From Lachnospiraceae bacterium UBA7202 (GTDB lineage: Bacteria; Bacillota; Clostridia; Lachnospirales; Lachnospiraceae): a stretch of DNA of 64,000 bases. This document shows, piece by piece, positions 7,200 to 15,499 of the stretch (position 1 is the stretch's first letter; every line of letters starts with the position of its first letter). The notes beneath the pieces are model-generated. The model did not search any database. It was given only the letters and a program-made list of their open reading frames with translations, and was not told the origin of the DNA. The stretch is from NCBI GenBank assembly GCA_002490705.1, contig DKUO01000038.1, positions 62,001 through 126,000 of the forward strand, written 5' to 3'. Position numbers and translations under genes: made by a program.

Positions 7200-8915
7200 A
7201 TGGCAACAAAAGCGTATTATCCCATTTCCGAGATTGGCGCCGGTAAGGCTGGTTTTTCCAAGACCCGTTCCATTATTGAGGCGGCTTTCTACGGAAACAA
7301 TGTAGTTAAGGTTAACACCTTGAGAGAGGCTTATGAGCTGGCAAAGAATTCACCCGGTACCGTGGTGACGGATATGCCGGTTAAGGACGGCGAGACCTTC
7401 GGTCTTCCCGCAGACGCAAAGGTTCTGTTATTCAACGACGGCGCTGTGACCGGTCGTTACGCGGCAGCACGCCGTATTAAGGGCGAGCCCGGCGTAGATG
7501 AGACGAAGTTAGATAAAGTGGTTATGGATGCGATCTATAAGACCCGCTGGAAAACCATGTACCATGCAGAGTGCTTCGTTGGTCTTGATCCTGAGTTTAT
7601 GGCTAAGGCTCATCTCCTGATTCCGGAAGGGGAGGAGAACCTGCTTTACAACTGGATGATCAACTTCCAGTATATGTCTGACGAGTATGTAAAGATGTAC
7701 AAGAAGTCCCAGCCTATCGGCGGCGGCAAGGAGCCTGATATTTATATCTTCTCTGATCCCCAGTGGGTTCCCGAAGAGGCTCCCGATGTGGATTACAGCT
7801 GCTTAAGCGATCCGCTGACTCTGTGCTACTTTGATACCAACCAGAACTGCGCTGCCATCCTCGGCATGAAGTATTTTGGTGAGCATAAGAAGGGCACACT
7901 GACCATGGCATGGGCTCTTGCCAACAGAAACGGCTACGCATCCTGCCACGGCGGACAGAAAGAGTATTCTCTGGAAGGCGGCAAGAAGTTCGTTGCTTCC
8001 GTTTACGGTCTGTCAGGCTCCGGTAAGTCTACTCTGACACATGCAAAACATGGTGGTAAATATGATAAGTTCGGCGGCATCAAGGTTCTTCACGACGATG
8101 CATTCATCATCAACAGTGATACCTGTGCTTCCATCGCTCTGGAGCCCACCTATTTTGATAAGACAGCGGATTACCCGACCGGCTGCCCGGACAATGAGTA
8201 TCTGTTATCCGCGCAGAACTGCTCCTGCACCATGGACAGCGAGGGCAAGATTCAGCTTGTTACCGAGGATATCAGAAATGGTAACGGCCGTGCGATTAAG
8301 TCCAAATTATGGTCTCCTAACCGTGTAGATAAGATTGACGCGCCTGTGAATGCGATCTTCTGGATTATGAAAGATCCCACAATCCCGCCGATCATCAAGT
8401 TAAAGGGTTCCGCTCTTGCATCCGTTATGGGCGCTACGCTGGCTACCAAGACCTCTTCTGCAGAGCGTGTTGCGGCAGGTACTGATTTGAATGCAATCCG
8501 TATCGTGCCTTATGCAAACCCGTTCAGAACCTATCCTCTGGTGAACGACTATGAGAAGTTCAAGAAGCTGGTACAGGAGAAGAACGTTGACTGCTATATC
8601 GTAAACACAGGCGACTTCATGGGCCACAAGTGCCAGAAGGAAGATACGCTTGGCATTCTTGAGACCATCGTTGAGGGCAAGGCTAAATTCGAGCAGTGGG
8701 GTCCTTTCGAGGATATCGAGATTATGAACGACTGGAACGGCAAGACAGGCGACTTCACACCTGATCTGAATGACGCTGATTACAGGGCGCAGTTAAAGAA
8801 CGCTATGCAGACCCGTGTGAATGCGGTTAAGGGCTTTGCAGAGAAGAAGGAAGGCTATGACAAGCTTCCCGACGAGGCGCTGGCAGCTCTTGAGAAGCTG
8901 GTAAACGCTCTGTAA
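7200..8915 (+). CDS. pckA: Phosphoenolpyruvate carboxykinase (ATP type)
   Basis: 571 residues, somewhat longer than the ~530-540 usual for the ATP-dependent class. It interconverts oxaloacetate + ATP and PEP + CO2 + ADP. The kinase P-loop GLSGSGKST is at about residues 270-278 and is followed by HDDAFIIN (metal and oxaloacetate site); the N-terminal YNWMINFQYM and the EPTYFDKT segment are also family-typical. The ribosome site AAGGAGGAG sets the start. In anaerobic Clostridia this enzyme often works in the PEP-carboxylating direction, which is known for the family but not shown here. A stem-loop follows the gene. Confidence 0.94.
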   Translation: MATKAYYPISEIGAGKAGFSKTRSIIEAAFYGNNVVKVNTLREAYELAKNSPGTVVTDMPVKDGETFGLPADAKVLLFNDGAVTGRYAAARRIKGEPGVDETKLDKVVMDAIYKTRWKTMYHAECFVGLDPEFMAKAHLLIPEGEENLLYNWMINFQYMSDEYVKMYKKSQPIGGGKEPDIYIFSDPQWVPEEAPDVDYSCLSDPLTLCYFDTNQNCAAILGMKYFGEHKKGTLTMAWALANRNGYASCHGGQKEYSLEGGKKFVASVYGLSGSGKSTLTHAKHGGKYDKFGGIKVLHDDAFIINSDTCASIALEPTYFDKTADYPTGCPDNEYLLSAQNCSCTMDSEGKIQLVTEDIRNGNGRAIKSKLWSPNRVDKIDAPVNAIFWIMKDPTIPPIIKLKGSALASVMGATLATKTSSAERVAAGTDLNAIRIVPYANPFRTYPLVNDYEKFKKLVQEKNVDCYIVNTGDFMGHKCQKEDTLGILETIVEGKAKFEQWGPFEDIEIMNDWNGKTGDFTPDLNDADYRAQLKNAMQTRVNAVKGFAEKKEGYDKLPDEALAALEKLVNAL

Positions 8916-8952
8916 TAATTTATAATTGTTTATAAAGTATCAAGAAATAGGG

Positions 8953-8985
8953 TGTCCGGAAGCCGTTTGGTTTCCGGACATATGT
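8953..8985 (+). terminator. Intrinsic terminator after pckA
   Basis: Perfect 9-bp stem TGTCCGGAA / TTCCGGACA with a 10-base loop, followed by TATGTTATTTT. The U tract is interrupted, so termination may be partial. Confidence 0.6.
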
Positions 8986-9038
8986 TATTTTGGCGATTCG
9001 GTTTATATAGATATGTTAAAAGCAAGGGAGAAAACGAC

Positions 9039-9512
9039 ATGATTCTTTATCATGCAAGTAATGAAATAGTGGAATTTCCTGAAATACGAAAGACGAGGTA
9101 CACCAAGGATTTTTCATGGGGGTTTTATTGTACTAATAATTGGAAACAGGCGGTAAGATGGGCAAACCGTGGAGAGGGTGAGCCTGTTATAAATTTTTAT
9201 AATTATGAACCGAATGATCAACTATCCTATTTAAAATTTGAAACTATGACGGATGAATGGCTTGATTTCATTGCCAAATGCAGAAACGGAGAAACGCATT
9301 CGTTTGATATTGTAGAAGGACCAATGGCAAATGACACGGTATGGAATTACGTGAATGATTTCCTTACGGGAAGGATAAGCCGGAGGCAGTTTTGGGTGTT
9401 GGCGGAATTTAAATATCCAACGTATCAGATCAGCTTTCATACTTTGTCGGCATTGAATTGCCTGCGATTTGACAGGAGTGAGATTGTTTATGACAGAACA
9501 GAGAAAAAATGA
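9039..9512 (+). CDS. DUF3990-family protein (ADP-ribosyltransferase-like fold suspected)
   Basis: 157 residues from ATG 9039, 8 bases after AAGGGAG; the longer open frame to 8952 runs into the pckA terminator. The start ILYHASNEIVEFPEIRKTRYTKDFSWGFYCT is characteristic of DUF3990: a Y/H-H-x-S strand followed by K-D-F-x-x-G-F-Y-x-T, which resembles the NAD-binding face of ADP-ribosyltransferases. That assignment comes from memory of the family and is not proven by sequence alone. The next gene starts before this one ends, so the two are translationally coupled, as in toxin-antitoxin-like cassettes. The DNA is visibly more A/T-rich than the neighbouring pckA and cob genes, a possible sign of transfer. 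Confidence 0.75.
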   Translation: MILYHASNEIVEFPEIRKTRYTKDFSWGFYCTNNWKQAVRWANRGEGEPVINFYNYEPNDQLSYLKFETMTDEWLDFIAKCRNGETHSFDIVEGPMANDTVWNYVNDFLTGRISRRQFWVLAEFKYPTYQISFHTLSALNCLRFDRSEIVYDRTEKK

Positions 9513-9933
9513 TTTGTTTTATGTGTGTTCTTTGATTGAATATACAGCTCGTAAAACGAAAAACAGGCGTAGCGTTATTTTGGATGCGATGAAAAAGGAA
9601 GGCGTTGAGAAAGAACTGGATGATGCACAGGTCAATCATTGTCTCTCGTTTGAACAGGTGAGCGATGAAATCATAGAACGCTACCATATTCCGCAGGGGG
9701 ATTTTGACACGATTACGGAGTGTCCTTATACAGTTCCGGATTTTAAGGATATTGGAGGACTGTACAGTATTATGATTGAGGATTGCGCGAAACCCGGGGA
9801 AGAAGTTGATGAGCTGATCAGAATTTTTTCGTCGTTTATCAGCGACAAAATATCGAATTTCCGTTCCGATGTTTATTATCAAAACCCTAGTTATCTGGAA
9901 TGCTCATACAGGGTTGGATATTTGCTGAATTAA
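9490..9933 (+). CDS. DUF3791-like protein with C-terminal partner domain
   Basis: 147 residues from ATG 9490 (GGAGTGAG upstream), overlapping the DUF3990 gene by 23 bases. The N-terminal ~65 residues (RKNDLFYVCSLIEYTARKT through ..DDAQVNHCLS) fit DUF3791, a small helical family usually encoded beside DUF3990. The C-terminal ~80 residues (HIPQGDFDTITECPYTVPDF to the end) look like a second compact helical domain; elsewhere I would expect such parts as separate small proteins, so this may be a fusion. Possible roles are antitoxin, chaperone or target adaptor for the DUF3990 protein. No direct functional evidence is visible. Confidence 0.65.
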   Translation: MTEQRKNDLFYVCSLIEYTARKTKNRRSVILDAMKKEGVEKELDDAQVNHCLSFEQVSDEIIERYHIPQGDFDTITECPYTVPDFKDIGGLYSIMIEDCAKPGEEVDELIRIFSSFISDKISNFRSDVYYQNPSYLECSYRVGYLLN

Positions 9934-9943
9934 TGGAACATTC

Positions 9944-9971
9944 TTGACAATAAAAAGAAATGTGGTATACT
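9944..9971 (+). promoter_or_regulatory. Promoter of the cobalamin operon
   Basis: TTGACA, 16 bases, TATACT. It starts just after the DUF3791-like stop codon and about 20 bases before the riboswitch aptamer. Confidence 0.75.
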
Positions 9972-9990
9972 TTGGTCAATTGAATAGATA

Positions 9991-10178
9991 GCATTCAGGT
10001 GTCAAAACAATGCATAGAGCATTGGTTTTGGTGAAAAGGGAAACAGGTGCAAATCCTGTACGAACTCGTCACCGTAATAAGGGAGCTGACGCCGCGATAT
10101 CACTGGGAAACTGGGAAGATGGCCGATGCGATGGTTGATAAAACCAAGATCTTTAAGCCGGGAGACCTGCCTGAATGT
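9991..10178 (+). promoter_or_regulatory. Cobalamin (AdoCbl) riboswitch
   Basis: The outer P1 helix pairs GCATTCAGG (9991-9999) with CCTGAATG (about 10170-10177). Inside are the conserved blocks of the B12 aptamer: a GGGAAACAGGTG-like element, a GGGAGCTGACGCCGCG-like core, CACTGGGAAACTGGG, and near the 3' end the B12-box AAGCCGGGAGACCTGCC. Binding of adenosylcobalamin is expected to repress the 19-gene operon downstream through the terminator at 10276-10317. This explains most of the ~420-base gap between 9933 and 10352. Confidence 0.93.
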
Positions 10179-10275
10179 TGTACGGAAACATTTGTTTCAA
10201 GCCACGAGTAATTGGTTGTACAGCTTGCACTTGTAAAATACCGGATAGGTGTTTTACAGGCTTATTTTGTGTAGG

Positions 10276-10317
10276 AATCCTTTACCGTAGCGGACAGGCA
10301 GCGGTAAGGGATTTTTT
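10276..10317 (+). terminator. Riboswitch expression-platform terminator
   Basis: AATCCTTTACCG / CGGTAAGGGATT form a 12-bp stem with one mismatch, ended by a six-base T run, 35 bases before the first start codon. A second hairpin (TGTAAAATACC / GGTGTTTTACA, about 10231-10258) lies between aptamer and terminator and may take part in the switch. Confidence 0.8.
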
Positions 10318-10351
10318 ATATTCACAAAACAAAATGAGGAGGAAAATAGTT

Positions 10352-12373
10352 ATGAAAAAGAAGCTTATCACACAGATTGTAAGCGGCGTTATGATTTGTT
10401 CTTTAACGCTCATGGGCTGCGGCGCACAGGGAGACGCCCCCGCGTCTGCCGACGGTGCCGTGCAGACGGAGGCGCCTGCGGAGAATGTTGAATCTGCGGA
10501 GGAACCGCCTGCGGAGGAGGAAACTCTCAGTGATCAGGAGGCTGCAGATCAGGCTGCGGCATTGATCGACGCAATCTATGTACAGCAAAGAACAGAGGAT
10601 ACCGATGAGCAGTGTGCGCAGGCAAAAGCGGCATGGGATGCGCTTACGGATGCGCAGAAGGAGCTGGTAGAGGGCGAAAATGCCGACCCGGATTACTTTG
10701 GCAGGGATACCGGCGATGCGTCCAAGGATGATCCTCGCAATCAGGATGAAATCGGGGAAAATGAAATTTTGGTGGTCAGCTTCGGAACTTCTTTCAACGA
10801 CAGCCGTGTAGACGATATCAAGGGAATTGAGGATGCGATACAGAAGGCGAATCCCGATTGGTCGGTAAGGAGAGCGTTTACGGCGCAGATTATTATCAAT
10901 CATGTGCAGGCGCGGGACGGGGAGTTCATTGACAATATGGATCAGGCGCTGGAGCGTGCCGTTCAAAACGGGATAAAGAATCTGGTAATACAGCCTACGC
11001 ATCTGATGCACGGCGCAGAGTATGATGAATTGACGGCAAGCGTGGAGACGTACCGCGATCAGTTTGAGACGGTGAAAATTGCGGAGCCGCTGCTTGGCGA
11101 AGTGGGCGCGGATGCATCGGTTGTCAATGAAGATAAGGAGGCGGTAGCGGGCGCCATTCTTAAGGCAGCTGTGGCGGATGCAGGCTATGGGAGTCTGGCG
11201 GAAGCAGAAGAAGATGGCACGGCATTCGTATTTTTAGGGCATGGCACCTACCATACGGCAAAGGTAACCTACAGCCAGATGCAGACACAGCTGACGGACA
11301 TTGGCTGCGTCAATGCCTTTATCGGCACGGTGGAAGGCGATCCGGAGGAAACCGCCTGCGAAGCGGTCATAGAAGCAGTTAAGATGGCGGGTTACAAAAA
11401 GGTGATTCTTCGGCCGCTCATGGTGGTAGCCGGCGACCATGCCAACAATGATATGGCGGGCGACGACGAAGACTCATGGATTAATCTGTTTAAGGCGTCA
11501 GGCAATTTCGACAGCGTAGAAACGCAGATTGCAGGTCTTGGTTCGATTGCTGAGATTCAGGAAATATATGTGGCGCATACGGCGGAGGCTTTGGATGCGG
11601 CGGATCTTTCAAAAACCGGATCAGGTGCCTCAGAGACGCAGCTTGCCGACGGGACCTATTCGGCGGAGTTTCATACGGACAGCAGTATGTTCCGCGTCAG
11701 TGAGGCCTGTGACGGCAAAGGAACGCTGACGGTCAAAGACGGACAGATGGTTATGCACATTTCTCTGGGTTCAAAAAAGATTGTAAATTTGTTCCCGGGA
11801 TTGGCCGAGGACGCGCAGAAAGACGGTGCTGTGCTGTTAAAACCGACAGAAGATACCGTTACATACAGCGACGGCATGACGGAGGAGGTTTACGGCTTTG
11901 ACGTGCCGGTGCCGGCGCTGGACACAGAGTTTGATCTGGCGTTAATCGGGACGAAAGGGAAATGGTACGATCACAAGGTCAGCGTCTCCCATGCGGTAGC
12001 GGAGGGGGATAATACGAAACAGGCTGCAACCGGCGCTTTGCAGGACGGCACATACAGCGTGGACATTACGTTTGAGGGCGGAAGCGGGAAAGCAGAAATT
12101 CTATCTCCGGTGACAGTTACGATTACGGGCGGGAAAGCGACTGCGACGGCAAAGTGGAACAGTCCGAATTATGATTATATGCTGGTGGACGGAGAAAAAT
12201 ATCTGCCGGTCAATACAGACGGAGACTCGGTGTTCGAGATCCCGGTGTTATCTTTTGACGAACCCATGCAGGTCGTCGGAGATACGGTGGCGATGAGCAA
12301 GCCCCATGAAGTGGAATACACGCTGACGTTCCACTCGGATCGGATGAAAGAGCAGGCGGCAGATGCAAAGTAA
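10352..12373 (+). CDS. CbiK-family cobaltochelatase as a surface lipoprotein, with two C-terminal Ig-like or NEAT-like domains
   Basis: 673 residues from ATG 10352, behind GAGGAGG. The start KKKLITQIVSGVMICSLTLM ending in GC is a lipoprotein signal with the Cys lipobox, so the protein should be anchored outside the membrane. Residues ~135-415 match anaerobic sirohydrochlorin cobaltochelatase CbiK: ILVVSFGTSFNDSR, the metal-site His217 in QPTHLMHG and His297 in FLGHGTYH. Residues ~430-545 and ~560-673 are two tandem beta-rich modules (each starts with DGTYS); the second resembles domains fused to iron/heme-type binding proteins of Firmicutes. A periplasmic CbiK is known in Desulfovibrio. Expected roles are cobalt insertion into, or capture of, external tetrapyrroles. 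It is the first gene of the riboswitch operon. Confidence 0.85.
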   Translation: MKKKLITQIVSGVMICSLTLMGCGAQGDAPASADGAVQTEAPAENVESAEEPPAEEETLSDQEAADQAAALIDAIYVQQRTEDTDEQCAQAKAAWDALTDAQKELVEGENADPDYFGRDTGDASKDDPRNQDEIGENEILVVSFGTSFNDSRVDDIKGIEDAIQKANPDWSVRRAFTAQIIINHVQARDGEFIDNMDQALERAVQNGIKNLVIQPTHLMHGAEYDELTASVETYRDQFETVKIAEPLLGEVGADASVVNEDKEAVAGAILKAAVADAGYGSLAEAEEDGTAFVFLGHGTYHTAKVTYSQMQTQLTDIGCVNAFIGTVEGDPEETACEAVIEAVKMAGYKKVILRPLMVVAGDHANNDMAGDDEDSWINLFKASGNFDSVETQIAGLGSIAEIQEIYVAHTAEALDAADLSKTGSGASETQLADGTYSAEFHTDSSMFRVSEACDGKGTLTVKDGQMVMHISLGSKKIVNLFPGLAEDAQKDGAVLLKPTEDTVTYSDGMTEEVYGFDVPVPALDTEFDLALIGTKGKWYDHKVSVSHAVAEGDNTKQAATGALQDGTYSVDITFEGGSGKAEILSPVTVTITGGKATATAKWNSPNYDYMLVDGEKYLPVNTDGDSVFEIPVLSFDEPMQVVGDTVAMSKPHEVEYTLTFHSDRMKEQAADAK

Positions 12374-12401
12374 TCCGTAAAAGAGAAGAGTGGAGGCTTA
12401 G

Positions 12402-13586
12402 ATGAGAGGAAGAAAAGGAATCATCATTTTGCTCCTTACAGGACTGATGGGACTGCATGGCTGTGGCAGTCCCTCTTCCGAGTTTGTGACAGCACCCGAT
12501 ACGGAAGTAGAAAGCGTCTCAAAGAGTGAGCCGGAGGAAGAAAGCGAGCCGGGACTGGTCTTTGAGAGCCGTATGGAATTACAGTATGCAGAGAATTTTA
12601 CGGTAGATTATTATGAGGGAGGGTACGTTCTGCTCACCACAAAGATGGATGGCGGGAAGTTTTTGATCATACCGGAGAACAAAGAGATACCGGAGAATTT
12701 AGAGGAAGGAATTGTGACGCTCAGACAACCGGTGAAAGATCTTTATCTGGTGGCTTCTTCGGCTATGGATCTGTTCCGTGCCCTGGACGGACTGGACAGC
12801 ATCGCTTTTTCGGGACAGAAGGAAGACGGCTGGTATATTGAAGAGGCGAGGGAGGCAATGGAGAAGGGTGATATGATATATGCGGGTAAATACAGCAAAC
12901 CGGATTATGAATTGATTGTATCCGGCGGCTGCACCCTTGCCATAGAAAACAGGATGATATCCCATTCGCCTGAGGTGATAGAGAAGCTGGAGGAGTTCGG
13001 TATTCCGGTTATGATAGAGTATTCCAGCTATGAACCGCATCCGCTCGGCAGGGTGGAATGGATAAAGTTTTACGGCGTATTGCTGGGTAAGGAAGAAGAG
13101 GCGGAAAGGATATTTGAGGAGCAGACGGCAATTTTTGACCGGGTGGCTGCGGATGAGGAAACAGGCAAAACGGTGGCGTTCTTTTTTGTCACGGCAAACG
13201 GCATGATTCAGGTGCGCCAGTCATCGGATTACATTCCGAAAATGATAGAGCTTGCCGGAGGGAACTATGTTTTTGAAGATCTGGGAGACGCCGACACAAG
13301 GCGTTCTACCATAAACATACAGGTAGAGGAGTTCTATGCAGGCGCAAAGGATGCTGATTTTCTGATCTATAACAGTTCCATCGACGGCGGCGTCTCCGAT
13401 CTGGAAGAGCTGTTGGATAAATGCGGACTGCTGGCGGATTTTAAGGCGGTCAGGGAGGGAAATGTCTGGTGTACAACGAATGACATGTATCAGCAGTCCC
13501 TCTCGGTCGGCTATTTGACGGAAGATATCCACGCCATGCTGCTCGGAGAGACGGACGGCATGCACTATCTTTTCCGCTTGGAATAG
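12402..13586 (+). CDS. ABC transporter substrate-binding lipoprotein (BtuF/FepB-like)
   Basis: 394 residues; GTGGAGG precedes the ATG. The N-terminus has a hydrophobic stretch ending LMGLHGCG, a lipobox. The rest fits the TroA/BtuF class: a first lobe with LVASSAMDLFRALDGLDSIA, the long connecting helix, and a second lobe with KTVAFFFVTANGMIQVR and a closing lobe ending GLLADFKAVREGNVWCT. In this family, proteins bind cobalamin, siderophores or heme. Its place under a B12 riboswitch next to a CbiK lipoprotein and a permease/ATPase pair favours a corrinoid or cobalt-tetrapyrrole ligand. That ligand is inference. Confidence 0.85.
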   Translation: MRGRKGIIILLLTGLMGLHGCGSPSSEFVTAPDTEVESVSKSEPEEESEPGLVFESRMELQYAENFTVDYYEGGYVLLTTKMDGGKFLIIPENKEIPENLEEGIVTLRQPVKDLYLVASSAMDLFRALDGLDSIAFSGQKEDGWYIEEAREAMEKGDMIYAGKYSKPDYELIVSGGCTLAIENRMISHSPEVIEKLEEFGIPVMIEYSSYEPHPLGRVEWIKFYGVLLGKEEEAERIFEEQTAIFDRVAADEETGKTVAFFFVTANGMIQVRQSSDYIPKMIELAGGNYVFEDLGDADTRRSTINIQVEEFYAGAKDADFLIYNSSIDGGVSDLEELLDKCGLLADFKAVREGNVWCTTNDMYQQSLSVGYLTEDIHAMLLGETDGMHYLFRLE

Positions 13587-13598
13587 GGATGGAGCGAC

Positions 13599-14624
13599 AT
13601 GAACAGAGACAGAAAATACAGATATCTCACAGCTTTTTGTCTGCTTGGAACAGGTCTTATTTTTGTTTTTTTACTCAATATCTGCATCGGGACCGTCAGG
13701 ATCGCATTGCCGGATATTGTACAGATTATGACAGGACAGGAGAGCGCAGAGGAAACCGTCACGCGGATTTTGTGGGATATCAGGTTTCCCAGAGCGGCGG
13801 CGGTTTTGATTCTCGGCGGCGCACTGGCTCTTGCCGGATATCTGCTACAGACATTTTTCCGGAATCCGATTGCCGGGCCGTTTGTTCTCGGCATTTCTTC
13901 CGGAGCCAAAATGGCAGTCGCTCTTGTTATGATTTTTCTGATGAAGAGAATGGTCAGAGTGACGTCGGCGGATATGATTGCCGCTGCATTTGCAGGCGCA
14001 TTATTGTCGATGGGATTTGTCCTCTTGTTGTCGCGCAGGGTCGGCAGTATGTCCATACTGGTAGTCAGCGGCGTTATGATTGGCTATATCTGCTCTGCGG
14101 TCACGGATCTGGTCGTGACCTTTGCGGATGATGCGGATATTGTCAATCTCCACAATTGGTCAAAGGGAAGTTTTTCCGGGATGACATGGGAGAATGTAAA
14201 AGTTATGGCGGCAGTTGTCACGGTGACGGTGTTTTTGGTGTTCCTGTTGTCGAAGCCGCTTGGCGCGTATCAGCTGGGGGACGCCTATGCGGCGAATGCC
14301 GGTGTAAACCTCAAATGGCTGCGGGCGGGCATCGTGATTTTTTCCAGTATGCTGTCGGCCTGTATCGTGGCCTTTGCAGGCCCGGTTTCCTTTGTAGGGA
14401 TTGCGGCGCCGCATCTGGTGAAGAAGCTTCTTGGGACAGTGGAACCCATTTTCATGATACCGGCCTGCTTTCTGGGCGGAAGCGTGTTCTGCCTGTTCTG
14501 TGATCTGCTTGCCAGAACGATCCTTGCGCCGACAGAGCTTAGCATCAGTACGGTGACTGCCATTTTCGGCGCGCCGGTGGTGTTGTGGATCATGGGACGG
14601 AAGCATGCGGATAAACAGGATTAG
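13599..14624 (+). CDS. FecCD/BtuC-type ABC permease
   Basis: 341 residues, strongly hydrophobic, with about ten membrane helices expected for BtuC/FecCD. Recognisable blocks are RFPRAAAVLILGGALALAGY, the NPIAGPFVLGISSGA loop, and AGPVSFVGIAAPHLVK, which is the cytoplasmic coupling region for the ATPase. It starts 12 bases after the binding-protein stop and forms the membrane channel of the importer with the flanking genes. The ligand is probably a corrinoid, from context only. Confidence 0.9.
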   Translation: MNRDRKYRYLTAFCLLGTGLIFVFLLNICIGTVRIALPDIVQIMTGQESAEETVTRILWDIRFPRAAAVLILGGALALAGYLLQTFFRNPIAGPFVLGISSGAKMAVALVMIFLMKRMVRVTSADMIAAAFAGALLSMGFVLLLSRRVGSMSILVVSGVMIGYICSAVTDLVVTFADDADIVNLHNWSKGSFSGMTWENVKVMAAVVTVTVFLVFLLSKPLGAYQLGDAYAANAGVNLKWLRAGIVIFSSMLSACIVAFAGPVSFVGIAAPHLVKKLLGTVEPIFMIPACFLGGSVFCLFCDLLARTILAPTELSISTVTAIFGAPVVLWIMGRKHADKQD

Positions 14625-14656
14625 GGAATGAAACAATCGCAGGGCATGGAGAAGGC

Positions 14657-15499
14657 ATGGGGACTGACAGGGAAGTGTATTATTTTGCAACGAAAAAGAT
14701 GTGCGTGGGATACGGGGAAAAACCGCTGATAAAGGATGTGGAAATTGCGTTGGAAAAAGGGAAAATCGTCAGCCTGATCGGCCCAAACGGCGCGGGAAAA
14801 TCGACGGTTTTAAAAAGCATCGCCGGGCAGCTTAAGTTACTTGGCGGCGCCGTGTATCTCGGAAAAACCGACATGGCGGATATGAAGGGCAATACTCTGG
14901 CAAAGAAAATGTCGGTGGTGTTCACGCAAAAGGTGAGGGCGGAGCTGAAAACCTGTAGGGATGTGGTCGCGACAGGGCGCTATCCGTATACCGGATGGTT
15001 CGGCGTACTTTCAAAGGAAGACGGCCGGATCGTGGATGAGGTGATGGAGCTTGCGCATATCACGGATATCGGCGGACAGGATTTTCAAAAAATAAGCGAC
15101 GGACAGAAACAGCGTGTGATGCTTGCAAGAGCGCTCTGCCAGGAACCGGAGATTATCGTATTGGACGAGCCGACCTCCTATCTGGATATCAGGTATAAGC
15201 TGGAATTTTTATCCATATTGGATGAAATGAGGAAAAAGAAGGGGCTGACAGTGATCATGTCCCTGCATGAGCTGGAACTTGCCAAACTCATTTCGGATAA
15301 AATACTTTGCCTGAAAGGAGAGTATATTGAGCGGTACGGCACGCCGGAGGAAATTTTTGAGGCCGATTTTATCAGGAAGCTTTATGGGATCGAAGACGGC
15401 ATTTTTGCGGAGGATGAAAGGTTTCAGGCATATATCAGACAGGTGGGAAGCTATGGCGAAGGTAATTATGGTTCAGGGGACGATGTCCGGCGCTGGTAA
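14657..15499 (+). CDS. ABC transporter ATP-binding protein (BtuD/FecE-like)
   Basis: 280 residues. It has a Walker A GPNGAGKST, a Q-loop with FTQKVRAELKTC, a signature variant KISDGQKQR, Walker B IIVLDEPTSYLD and a switch His in MSLHELELA. It energises the importer encoded just upstream. The last 15 codons are overlapped by the start of cbiP, so the two genes are translationally coupled. The start at 14657 has GGAGAAGG only a few bases upstream; a later start is possible but would trim into the first beta strand. Confidence 0.9.
   Translation: MGTDREVYYFATKKMCVGYGEKPLIKDVEIALEKGKIVSLIGPNGAGKSTVLKSIAGQLKLLGGAVYLGKTDMADMKGNTLAKKMSVVFTQKVRAELKTCRDVVATGRYPYTGWFGVLSKEDGRIVDEVMELAHITDIGGQDFQKISDGQKQRVMLARALCQEPEIIVLDEPTSYLDIRYKLEFLSILDEMRKKKGLTVIMSLHELELAKLISDKILCLKGEYIERYGTPEEIFEADFIRKLYGIEDGIFAEDERFQAYIRQVGSYGEGNYGSGDDVRRW

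Noticed and set aside
8952..9038. Longer start for the DUF3990 gene
   Set aside because: The extension is encoded by the pckA terminator hairpin and has no ribosome site.
10175..10351. In-frame upstream extension of the CbiK lipoprotein gene
   Set aside because: It would run through the riboswitch terminator and bury the lipoprotein signal; the ATG at 10352 has GAGGAGG.
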